Source: Palaemon carinicauda (taxonomy: Eukaryota; Arthropoda; Malacostraca; Decapoda; Palaemonidae). From it: a stretch of DNA of 64,000 bases. The position numbers were made by a program, and so were the translations under genes. Below, piece after piece: positions 22,155 to 32,350 of the stretch (positions within the stretch are counted from its first letter, which is position 1; every line of letters starts with the position of its first letter). Below the pieces are notes generated by a model. The model searched no databases. It was not told where the DNA came from and worked only from the letters and a program-made list of their open reading frames with translations. The DNA lies in NCBI RefSeq assembly GCF_036898095.1, contig NC_090731.1, forward strand, positions 146,361,582 through 146,425,581. Reading direction: 5' to 3'.

Positions 22155-24947
22155 ATGGCTGACCCTCCTAAATCTTTTAGAATGTGTATGAGGGGTTGTA
22201 GGTCCCGGCTTGCTAGAGCCTCTGTTGATCCCCACTCCATTTGTAATAAATGTAGAGGTAAAGTTTGTGAGTTGGGGATCGTTGCGATGAATGTATTTTG
22301 TTGTCTGAAAGCGAGTGGTTGGAATTTGACCGCTACATTTGTAAACTTAAGATAGATAGGATTAGACGGAGTTCTTCTCGTTCTTCTAGAGATTATTCCT
22401 CTTCCCATGTCATTAAACCTAATCCTTCCCCTGTAGTGGTAGTTACAGATCCCACTACTGTTACTGCTGATGAACCATTTTTTAAGGACATGATGGTAGC
22501 CATTCAAGCCTTGGGCGTGAGAGATGAATCGGTTGCTGCGGACAGAACCAGTTAAAGTCCGATGTTAGTAAATTAAAAAGTCCTAGTGTTAGTGCTAAAA
22601 GTGCAGCTAATTTATTTAGTGCAGTGGAGGGTGCGTCTGCTCGGACCTGTCGTTCTTCTAGCCTTAGACCTCTTCCAAGCTCCCCAACCCCTGGGAGAAG
22701 GAATGTCGATCGGCGAAAGGAAATTAGAGGCGTTAATGCCCGAGCAGACGTTCCCTCGGGCGTACCTGTTGACGCTTCACGGGACGCTCGCCCTCACCAT
22801 GGGAAAGGTGAGGTGAAAGTTTTTTCATCATCTACGGATGACGCAGTGCCCAGACGGGGCTGGCGTCAAGCTTCCAGACCTCTGAAGAGGAAGATGGATA
22901 CTGTTGATCAGCGTCGTGACATGACGCCGCAAGCTCCTGGTTGTAGTCATTGGAGCAGTCCAGAGCGTTTTCCTTCTTCCGAAGAAGGCTCTCCTGCCAA
23001 GCGTCCTGTAAGGATGTTGGATACTGCAAAGCGTCCTGTAAGGATGCTGGATACTGCCAAGCGTCCAGCCCAACCTGTTACAGGGCAGTTTCCTGAGACT
23101 GGCATGATCTTGGTTCTTGCTCCTCCCCCACCTTCAGATTGGTTGTCGTCCTCTGAATGCTCTGTGCATTCCTTGAGTGATGTAGAGGGCGAGCTTGTGG
23201 TAGGAGTAACGTCTCCTGTTTTGCCACAACAAGTTGACCCTAAGTTTAGTATGCTGCAAGATATGCAGCAGAAACTCTCTTCTTTCATGCAAATTTATCA
23301 ACCTGCGGACAAGAGTGGCTCGCCAAGACCCCGAGCGTCAGGAAGCTTCTCGCCTTGACACCAAGCGTCAGAAGGCTACAAGTCAAGAGGTTCTTGATGA
23401 CGGACATCTTTCTAAGCGTCGAGAGCATGGTAGTCATGACGCCAAGCGTCAAGCAATCAAACACGACACCGAACTATGTAATAAGGATCCTCCTGTTAAA
23501 CGTCGAGAGACTGATCCGCATGACACCGAGCGTCAAGCAGCTAGACTTAACGCCGAGCGTCAAGCAGCTAGACTTAACGCCGAGCGTCAAGCAGACAGAC
23601 GTGACGTCGAGCGTCAAGCAGACAGACGTGACGCTGAGCGTCAAGCAGCCAGACGTGACGCTGAGCGTCAAGCAGCCAGACGTGACGCTGAGCGTCAAGC
23701 AGCCAGACGTGATGTCGAGCGTCAAGCAGCCAGACGTGATGTCGAGCGTCAAGCAGGACGTGACGCCGAGCGTCGGACTGATGCCAAGCGTCAAGCAGCC
23801 AAACATGACACCAAGCGTAAGAGCCTTGGACATCATGAGGACGCCAATCGAACCGAGCGTCGAGATCGTGGACACTTTTCCGACTGTATGGAGTTGACTC
23901 CTGATTTTCAAGAAGTCTACTTCAGTTAGAGCTTTGTCGGAGGAAAGGATTGACGATCATCTTTCGCCTACTGAACTGTTAGAGGAATTCTCAGAAGGAG
24001 AAGATCCTAAGACCCTTCATCCTTCAGTTGACCTTAAGAAGCTCATGAGAGTCTTTACGGAAGAGTTTCCAGATTATTTTATACCTGTTGCACCTCGTTC
24101 ACCGCCTTCAGAATTTACGCTAGGGAAGGCGTCGAAGGAGTCTTTTTACAAGGACGGTTCTGTCTAGATCAGAGAGAGCTTTGAGGATGTTGGGAGACTG
24201 GATGCAGTCCAAAAAAGACCAGGGAAAGACGGCTTTCTCTTTTCCCCCGGCTAGACTGGCCTCCAGGTCTAGTGTATGGTACGAGACGGGAGAAGTTCAT
24301 GGCTTGGGAGTTCCTGCCTCTGCTCAAGGAGACTTTTCAAGTCTGGTAGACACTCCTCGTTGAATGGCCATGAGAAGGACCAAAATTCTCTGGTCAACTG
24401 CAGAACTTTATCATCTTCTCAAAGGCGTCTTCAGAGCCTTCGACGTATTCAATTTCCTTGATTGGACTCTGGGAGCCTTGGGGAAAAAGGTGTCTACCTT
24501 AAAGTATGTTGACACTGCTAGTATCATCCACATCATGTTATGCATGGATAAGGCTGTAAGGGACGGATCCAATGAGTTGGCAGCCCTTTTCTTGGCGGGG
24601 GGTCCTAAAGAAAAAGAGCCCAAATGTGTTCTTTTCTATCCATTGGGGTTACTCCTTTTCAGAAGTCAGAATTGCTGTACGCACCTCTTTCTTCCTCACT
24701 TTTTCCGCAAGAGTTGGTCAGAGAGGTTTCTTCCTCTTTAACCCAAAAGGCCACTCAGGATTTGGTGTCAAAGACGGCAAGGAATGTTATACCTGCTTCC
24801 TTCACTAGCCGCAAGCCGAAGGAAGAAGCTCCATTGCCTCAGTTTTCGCAGCCCTTTCAAGGGAAGAAGTTCAATAGGGGCAGTTCCAGACCCGAGGGAA
24901 GGAGGGCAAGGAGAAGAGGTTCCAGGCCAGGGCGAAGCAGAGTCTGA
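22155..24947 (+). pseudogene. gag-like protein of B1, multiply frameshifted
   Basis: Begins MADPPKSFRMC at 22155 with the conserved Cys cluster around DPHSICNKC; a one-base loss near 22275 shifts the frame. Later blocks follow: coiled coil near 22500, a Ser/Arg linker, VDPKFSMLQDMQQKLSS (about 23240), the tandem-repeat coding block 23531-23770, then the conserved C-terminal region (APRSPPSEFTLG, GLGVPASAQGDFSS) with stops near 24165 and 24361. A further shift occurs near 24600, before the Arg/Gly-rich end at 24947. Overall order matches C3 gag. Confidence 0.72.
23531..23770 (+). repeat. 27-bp coding minisatellite in B1 gag, about nine units
   Basis: Units start at 23531, 23558, 23585, 23612, 23639, 23666, 23693, 23720 and 23747 (last partial) with a consensus near CGTCAAGCAGCCAGACGTGA plus CGCTGAG. 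Each unit encodes a nine-residue AARRDAERQ repeat. Many units contain the palindrome TGACGC-TGA-GCGTCA. Since the period is a multiple of three, several frames on both strands stay open; those alternatives are not genes. Confidence 0.92.
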
Positions 24948-24959
24948 CTGTTTTCGCCT

Positions 24960-26762
24960 TTAGACAGCAGTAGGAGCCAGACTGAACAACTTCTGGCAAG
25001 CCTGGGAGAAGAGGGGAGCAGATCTTTGGTCCGTTCAATTACTGAAGGAGGGATACAAAATCCCTTTCATAGAGAAACCTCCTTTAGTATTAGCTCCAAT
25101 AGATATCTGTCAGATAGAGAGAGGAGTCAAAGAGGCAGGCTGTGCAACTTCAAATGTCTCTCTTGTTGGAGAAGGGGGCAATAGAGAGGGTGCGAGACTT
25201 ACGGTCACCAGGCTTTTACAACTGCTTATTCCTGGTTCCCAAGAACTCGGGGGGGATGGAGACCAGTCCTGAACGTAAGTTCTCTCAACGCTTTCGTTCA
25301 GAAGACAAAGTTTCTCTATGGAGACATCGAAGTCTGTCCTAGCAGCAGTAAGAAAGGACGACTGGATGGTCTCTTTAGACCTTCAGAATGCTTACTTCCA
25401 TATCCCCATTCATCCGAGCTTCAAGCATTACCTGAGGTTCGTTTACAAGAAGGAAGTTTTCCAGTTTCGGGCCCTGTGTTTCGGTCTCAGCACCGCCCCT
25501 CAAATATTCACGAAGCTGATGCTAAATGTAGTAAGCATACTGCACTCAGGAGGTATCAGAGCCTCCCTGTATCTGGACGACTGGTTACACAGAGCTCATT
25601 CCTTCAATCGCTGCCTGGAGGATCTACAAATGACATTGAGGTTATCAGAAGAGCTGGGTCTTCTTATAAACAGAGACAAGTCTCAACTGATACCATCCCA
25701 AAAGATCCTTTATTTGGGGATAGAGATTCAGAGTCAAGTTTTTCGGGCTTTTCCGTCACCATCAATGAGGGAGCAAGCCTTCCTGAAACTTCATTCTTTT
25801 CTAAAGAAACAGTGTTCTGTGAGAGAGTGGACGAGTCTGCTGGGAACCCTCTCCTCGTTGAAGCAGTTTGTTTCCCTGGGAAGGCTGAATCTTCGTCCTC
25901 TCCAGTTCCACCTCGATCGTCATTGGGACAAGGAAAAGGATCTAGAGACGAAATGCATTCCCATTACGGAATCCGTAAGAATTTGCCTTCAGTGGTGGAA
26001 CGATCCGGGCAAACTTCAAGAACGTCTCTCCTTGGAACAGAGGAACCCAGACCTTGTGTTGTGTTCCGACGCCTCGGACTCGGGGTGGGGAGCGACACTG
26101 GGCAAGTTGGAGATCTCGGGTCTGTGGACGAAAGATCAGGAGGGCTTCCACATTAACCAGAAGGAGCTGTTAGCAGTCCTATTAGCCCTCAAAGGCTTCG
26201 AAGGGTCAGTATTGAAGAGAGTGGTGCAGGTCAAAGCCGACAACACTACAGCATTCGCCTACATAGCCAAACAAGGCGGAACCCACTCGAGTTCCCTTTA
26301 CGAAACTGCGAGGGTTCTTCTCATCTGGGCAAAAGAGAAGAAGGTAACCCTTGTAACAAGGTTCATTCGGGGGGAAAAGAACGTGATGGTAGACAGCCTC
26401 AGCAGGAGAGGTCAAGTTCTGTCCACAGAATGGACACTTCATCAAGAGGTTTGCAAGAGCCTGTGGCGGATTTGGGGTCGTCCGTGCATAGACCTGTTTG
26501 CAACCTCGAAGACAAAGAGGTTAGAAACATACTGCTCCCCAGCACCAGATCACGAAGCAGTTCACATAGATGCATTCCTTTTAGACTGGTCCCACCTGGA
26601 CGTGTACACATTCCCTCCGTTCAAAATTCTGTACAAAGTGATGCAAAAGTTTGTGTCACACGAGGGAACCAGATTGACGCTAGTGACCCCTTTTGGCCCT
26701 CAAGAGAGTGGTTCACAGAGGTACTAGAATGGATGGTTGACACCCCGAGAAGCCTTCCATTA
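24960..26762 (+). pseudogene. RT-RNase H-methyltransferase-like polyprotein of B1
   Basis: The N-terminal RT part is in one frame (KSPGFYN-like segment near 25200). An extra G in a seven-G run near 25250 shifts it. From 25318 the frame is open to 26727: DWMVSLDLQNAYFHIPIHP, FGLSTAPQIF, YLDDWLHRA (near 25570), RNase H with LCSDASDSGWG, NQKELLAV and KADNTTAFAY, and a methyltransferase-like domain with CIDLFATSKT and YTFPPF. A one-base change near 26697 shifts out of frame before the end. Only two indels separate this copy from an intact frame. Confidence 0.8.
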
Positions 26763-27835
26763 TGAGTAGATGTACTCAAACAACCCCACTTGGAAAGGTA
26801 CCATCAAAACCTCCAAGCTCTTCATCTAACTGCCTTCAGACTATCGAAAAACTCACAAGAGCTAGAGGATTTTTGAAGGAGGCAGCTAGGGCTATTGCAA
26901 GAGCAAGGAGGACTTCTACCATCAAGGTTTACCAATCCAAGTGGGAGGTTTTTAGAGAAAGATGCAGAGTCAACTCTATTTCGTCGTCCAGTACCTCTTT
27001 GACTCTGATTGCTGACTTCCTGTTATACCTTAGAAGGAAGCATAGGTTTTCATCTTCTACCATCAAGGGATACAGGAGCATGTTAGCTACTGTCTTCAGG
27101 CACAGGAACTTGGACCTTTCTAATAATAAAGACCTGCAGGATCTTCTCAAATCATTTGAAACATCTAAGGAACGGCACCAGGAATCACCAGCCTGGAATC
27201 TGGATATAGTCCTGAAGTTCTTAATGAGTGACAGGTTTGAGCCCTTGCACTCAGCTTCTGTTAAGGACCCCACTAAGAAGACACTATTCTTGGTCAGTCT
27301 GGCGACGGCTAAAAGGGTCAGTGAGATTCATGCTTTTAGTAAGAACATTGGCTTTAGAGATAACAAAGCTATCTGCTACTTGCAACTAGGATTTCTTGCC
27401 AAGAACGAACGCCCTTCTCAGCCCTGGCCCAAGGCTTTTGAGATTCCGAATATTTCGGATGTGGTTGGTGAGGAATTGGAGAAGGTCCTGTGCCCAGTAA
27501 GAGCCCTGAAGTTCTACCTGGACAGAACGAAAGAGTTACGATGAAAGTCAGAAGCTCTTTGGTGCTCGGTCAAGAAGCCCTCGTTTCAGATGTCGAAGAA
27601 TGCACTCTTCTTTTCATCAGCCTCTTAATAAAAGAGGCTCATTCACATTGCAGTGAAGCAGACATCAAACTTTTGAAAGTCAAGACGCATGAAGTTAGAG
27701 CTGTAGCAACTTCTGTAGCCTTCAAGCAGAATAAATCTTTGCAGAACATTATGGACACAACCTTTTGGAAGAGTAAATCTGTGTTCGCCTCACATTATTT
27801 GAAACTTTTCCAGACTCTTTTATGAGGACTGCTAC
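26763..27835 (+). pseudogene. Tyrosine recombinase of B1, broken
   Basis: Frame open to 27544 with NCLQTIEKLTRARGF, STIKGYRSMLATVFRHR and TAKRVSEIH (first catalytic Arg). A Gly codon has become TGA at 27542-27544. A one-base loss near 27610 and an extra T near 27820 follow. THEVRAVAT (HxxR, about 27690) and ASHYLKLF (Tyr, about 27795) remain visible. The family performs strand transfer during integration. Confidence 0.78.
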
Positions 27836-28264
27836 GCTCTGGGACCATTCGTAGCAGTGAATGCAGTAGTGGGGGGAAGGATCTACCACTACGTTCACTT
27901 AGACCTAATACCCTTTTCTTCTCTTGGATCTTTGTATTTTTATGGTTGTTTGTGGAGATTGATCGACAATCTTCCACAATCATTGATTTTAGTTAGGTGG
28001 TCAGTTTTGTTCCTTGAGAGCACCCGGAACAAGGGTATTGGAGGAGGTCTTGTCACATAGTGGTATTTACACCGGTTTGACAGCTCCTAGAGGTCTTCAG
28101 CCCCCTGGGTGGATTGTTGGATCTCATAAGGAAAGCGGACATAATGAGGCAGGAATTCATTGAAGTCAGCTTCCTTATCAGGTACGAACCCTTAAGCTTG
28201 TTTATTAACTCTTAAGTAAAATTCCAACATGTTGGCTGTCTCTGACCCTCCACCAAAGGTGTCA

Positions 28265-28585
28265 ATCAGCTATATACAGTATATAACTACCGGGTAAGGC
28301 AGATGTTTAAAAGTGATATTTTCATAATAAAATAAATTTTTGAACTTACTTACCCGGTAGTTATATATAATTTAATTTCCCCCCCCCCCCCCTCCTCCCC
28401 TCTAGAGACCTATGGGCATGGAAGATCTGAGGAATCACTGGAATGGTTCCAGGTACCTGGCTAGAGGGCGCACTGGTGGTACTACCTGGCTACCCAATCG
28501 GCGATTGCCGCGAGTTTTGATATTTCTGCCATGATGTCAGGGTAAGTATGTTCAAAAATTTATTTTATTATGAAAATATAATTTT
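28265..28585. repeat. ICR and right inverted terminal repeat of B1
   Basis: Bases 28270-28365 are the ICR: ATAACTACCGGGTAAGG mirrored by CTTACTTACCCGGTAGTTAT. A run of about 14 C follows, then TCTAGAGACCTATGGGCAT (shared with B2) and the terminus GGGTAAGTATGTTC ending at about 28585. The matching left repeat is missing. Confidence 0.75.
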
Positions 28586-28960
28586 CCACAATTCTTAAGG
28601 TCGAAAATGTCTTGACACCTTGCGACTTTAACCCACCAGCAGGGTTGTAAGGTCTTTCTTCCTCCTAATGGTGAGTCTCCTACTTAGAATGAGGGTTTGT
28701 ATTTGTGTAGGAACAATTCATAGATTTTAAAAGTGATTTGTATATTTCCTAACTGCTGTATACAAACCAGAGTCCTCCAAGTTCCACTTCAAGCCTCAAC
28801 TATCCTGCATGCCCTAGGTGAAGGTTAAAGTGTTGTCTTTGTGTTCTGGCTATTTGGTGGGGCTTACCTGCCACTCCCATTAACTACCTCCTCCTCTTTA
28901 TGAATTTTAACAGCCAATTTCCAGCCAAAATGAAATACTCCCATTGAAGGACTTGGGTCT
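28586..28960. repeat. 3'-end remnant of another DIRS-like element (family-A-like, called D)
   Basis: Around 28690-28790 GGTTTGTAT...ATACAAACC forms an ICR-like near-palindrome containing TTTCCTAACTG, which parallels the A2 ICR at 41331-41430 (TTTCCCTAACTATACAAGCC). The primary sequence differs too much to be the missing end of A1. No coding sequence. Confidence 0.45.
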
Positions 28961-29319
28961 TTATTGTTAAACAAAATATGAAAGACTGGCTATGAAGTTA
29001 ATTGTATTGGAAAATAGAAGATCCGTTTGAAATAGGGTTTTAGTTAGGTTTTGCCTACTTGACCAGGGAGTGTCTAACATGCTAGTCTAATTACCAAATA
29101 ATGAGCAGCAATGATGTCAAAAGCTTGTAAACTAAAACCAAGGGTATCAATCTACCAACAAACAAGTGCTGCAAGCTCTAGCTTAAACTCATGGTCTCCT
29201 CACTCATTAACAAGAACAAGCCAAAGAAGAAAACCAATGTCTACATGTTGGTACTAAACTCAGTCGTACAGTATTTTGTGCTTAGGAGTTTATTTTGTAG
29301 TTTCCACGCCAGTGAAGTA

Positions 29320-29480
29320 CTGTATAGTATCATAGCCATGGTTAGCATCGCTGTAGGAGATTGTGTCATCAGTGCACCTCACATTGGGTACTTTAGGCAT
29401 TACTAAAGGGTCTTTGCTGCGTTACCTTTGCTCCAGCTGTGCTTGCTGCATATTTTCTACCTTGACCTCAATTATCATTT
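29320..29480. repeat. Divergent decapod-type dispersed repeat
   Basis: Contains TCAGTGCACCTCAC, TTTAGGCATTACTAAAGG and TCTTTGCTGCGTTACC, resembling a very common interspersed repeat I recall from shrimp, prawn and crab sequences (GTGCACTGTAGGCATTAC type). The recognition is from memory and this copy is divergent. Confidence 0.45.
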
Positions 29481-29980
29481 CCTTTTGTGCAAGGTTCTTT
29501 TGATTAACAAGAAATTCGAGCAAACATTATCTATTGATTTCAGAGGGAAGAGCAAGTATCACCATTAACGATAAATTCATAATTTTAAATTTCAATTTTC
29601 GTCAATTCTTGATGTATGCAAAGTTATGAAATAAAAATGAAAGGTAATACATAACTCTGGTTATTTTTCTATTAGAGATAATTTTGAAATTGTAAAAAAG
29701 GTGGCTGAATTTTGCTAAATGCCCCTTGTTAATTCAATAGCTGTAAACAAATTTTCCCAAGTACACTTTGAGAGGATTTTGGAATGTTAATTTACATAAA
29801 ATTGTGCTGATTTTGACAAGTTCATTAATTTAATATTTTTTTTTATGAGTTTGACCAGTTTTGTCTTATTTTTACTTTACATTCTTTTTAGTTTATCATG
29901 CAAAATTTGATTAAAAGTACAGTATAGTCTTAATTGAAATGGAAAGTAAAAATTTTAAGCATGTTTCATTTATTTTTCAG

Positions 29981-30109
29981 ACTAGAATCGTCAAGAGAAA
30001 AGGAAATTTGCAGCATCCTGATCAAAACAAGATTAAACGGCAAATGCTGTATGCCCCAAGTACACTACAGGGAGACATTCCTAATGACATCAAGATCATC
30101 ATCAGCTGA
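29981..30109 (+). CDS. Candidate terminal exon of an unidentified host gene
   Basis: A strong 3' splice site (TTTCATTTATTTTTCAG, ending 29980) is followed by a frame of 42 codons to TGA at 30107-30109. It includes IVKRKGNLQHPDQNK and RQMLYAPSTLQGD and ends IPNDIKIIIS. Codon choice (GTC, AAG, AAC, CTG, GCC, CAG, GAC, ATC, AGC) differs clearly from the AT-rich surroundings and looks like real coding sequence. The peptide is hydrophilic and basic with an Ile-rich end. I do not recognise the protein. Upstream exons were not found, and this may be the last exon of a gene whose introns extend left through the transposon cluster. A longer frame in another phase (29934-30182) is less convincing. Confidence 0.5.
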   Translation, partial: TRIVKRKGNLQHPDQNKIKRQMLYAPSTLQGDIPNDIKIIIS

Positions 30110-31901
30110 AATAATGTGGGATTCACAACAGAAAAAACCAGACAGTTTTATTATTCAAAAAGAAAACAATCGTCTCGACTGAAGCAGCCACTTCATCATC
30201 AAACTTTTATGGAGTATTGAAATACTCTGAGAAACGTCATTACATGACTACAAATACCTTGATATGCTCAATTGACCGAAGTTCTTGAGATTTTAGGGTG
30301 TTATGTTTTACAATGGGCACTCCATTTACAGTATATCCAATAGGTTCAATAACAATCAATAGCTGAAGATAAGAAAAATAGTTACAGCAAATAAGTAATA
30401 TAAATTTTCAAAACAATATAACCAGATTATTTCAAGTTTATCAGTGTCTTTTTTTTTCTGGGAGTGGTAAATTTAATTGTGAAATATATTCAGTCTAGGA
30501 GAAAGTATTTGTAGACTTTAATCTTAACAAAGTCAATGCATACACAGCTAATTTTAGCTAGTCTTTAATTCTATTTATCTTACTCTTGAAAAATACACAT
30601 GCTATTTCTTCTATTAAATTATAAACACCCAAAATTTAACTTATGATGTCTAGATCAACATTTATGAGTGTTTTTATCTTTTTTTACTTTCTAATTAACA
30701 TTCAGATTGCATTTTCCTTATTATCATTTAATATTGAACAATTATCATTTAATATTGAACAAGCACAATCATTCGTTTATTTGCCTGCAAACTACTTGGC
30801 GAAAACGAATTTACCTAATAATAAATTTCTACCTCTCAAAATAATTAGCTGGAATTATAATGTAAAATGGATTGATTATTTTAGTTTGTATTTTATGTTT
30901 TTGAAAAAGAAAATTTAACATTAATAACCAATTAAGAGCAACAAATGTAAATGAAGTACTTCTTCCCTAGAAATTGGCTTCTCATGTTTCAATTTTCATT
31001 AACTAGCTATTAAATCAATGTCAATTTCCTCTGGACCTCTTAACATACTAGTACAGTACTTGAAGATTGTATCATTTTTAGAATAGTTTAAAGTACTGTA
31101 AACAAGTTATCTAAATGTGTGACCGAAAAGAAATTAAATTAATAATCTTTTTGGCAGTTGATTTAAATTCATTCTACAATCTGTATATTAAATTACATTG
31201 ATTGCATGTGAATATAACCTTTAAACTAATTATTTGATCTAAGAAAATTATTTCATCTTTGTCTATGTATACCAATTCATCTCTTTCGAGACCATCATCT
31301 AATTATTAGCAACTGGCATTCAATTTTCTTCTTCACAATGCCAAATTTATAATAGGCCTCTGTTCTCTTAAAAGTTATTAGTAGATATGCTTAAGATAGT
31401 AGCTATTAGACAAAAAAAAAGTATGGCTCTCTAATTAGCCTGATCTTGTCAGTGCTGTTCAGTCCCTTTTTTCATTGTGGGCAGGAAGAACACAGGAGTT
31501 TATCATTTTCAAGTAATCAACACTTATATAAGTATGTATTATAATTATACTAGAAAAGTGAAAAGATATTAATTGATGATTTTTGCTTTTACAGCATGTT
31601 TCAAAATAAGTCTTATTTCCTACTTTGTACGAATGACATATTTTGCTTAACTGAGTTTTCTATATACAGTCCCAGTACTAGAATTATTTTATTTGACATA
31701 TGTTTCAGTTGGAGGGAGAACCAAATATGCTCTTGAAAATTTCACTTTTAATTTACTAGTTAGGTTTACATGTACTATCTTGTGTAACGGTAAGCAAGGA
31801 AAGTCATGAATAGAGTAATTGTGAATATTTGGGGAAAGAAACATTGCAATTTAATTAAGGTCTTAAATATTATTGCTAAGAATTCGAGGGCTAATGTGGT
31901 A

Positions 31902-31903
<2 letters not shown>

Positions 31904-31981
<78 letters not shown>
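31904..31981. repeat. Compound (CT)n-(AT)n microsatellite
   Basis: A perfect CT tract of 37 bases is directly followed by an AT tract of about 41 bases. Confidence 0.95.
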
Positions 31982-31983
<2 letters not shown>

Positions 31984-32227
31984 CTGCTATAAGAAGAAAT
32001 ATGACCATTGCAAAATAAGTTTTAGATTATTTTTAAAATAATTCTCCAGGGTTTGTTGTCTTAATTTCAGTTAGAAGTTTTTGTTAAATTAATAATGTTC
32101 TCAAAATATCAATATTTTTGTTATTCTGGTTATGTATAACATTCCGAATGCTTGCAGAAAAAGATCCTATTTATATTTCTTTAATCCAGTGAATGGGAAT
32201 AGTTTTAAAATATTTAAATGACAAAAT

Positions 32228-32350
32228 GATAAAATCTTGTGTCTACTGGTTTTAAGCTTTGCATATTCTTGATACAAAATATGCAATTAATGATAAAATC
32301 TCAGCTGGTTTTAAGCTTTGCATATTCTTTATGCAAATGATGCCATTAAC
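32228..32350. repeat. Diverged tandem duplication of about 62 bp
   Basis: GATAAAATCT...GGTTTTAAGCTTTGCATATTC occurs twice in succession, at 32228-32291 and 32292-32350, with several differences and a short indel. Confidence 0.8.

Larger units (their letters stand above)
21994..28585 (+). mobile_element. DIRS1-like retrotransposon B1 (family B), left terminus missing
   Basis: Starts within the 5' untranslated region, then gag (22155), RT/RNase H/methyltransferase-like, recombinase, ICR (28265-28365) and right terminal repeat ending at about 28585. No left terminal repeat is present; the join to A1 at 21993/21994 is a truncation of both elements. Coding regions carry multiple breaks. Confidence 0.8.

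Noticed and set aside
23531..23770. Regular direct-repeat array that superficially resembles CRISPR
   Set aside because: Units are contiguous 27-bp coding repeats without spacers, inside a retrotransposon gag of a eukaryote.
28586..28960. Missing right end of A1
   Set aside because: Pattern is ICR-like, but the sequence does not match family-A ends seen in A2 and A3.
29191..29406. 71-codon frame near the decapod-type repeat
   Set aside because: Overlaps a dispersed repeat, and no domain or splice context supports it.
29934..30182. 82-codon frame across the splice-acceptor-like site
   Set aside because: Runs through the polypyrimidine tract; the shorter phase beginning at 29981 has better codon usage and a plausible stop.
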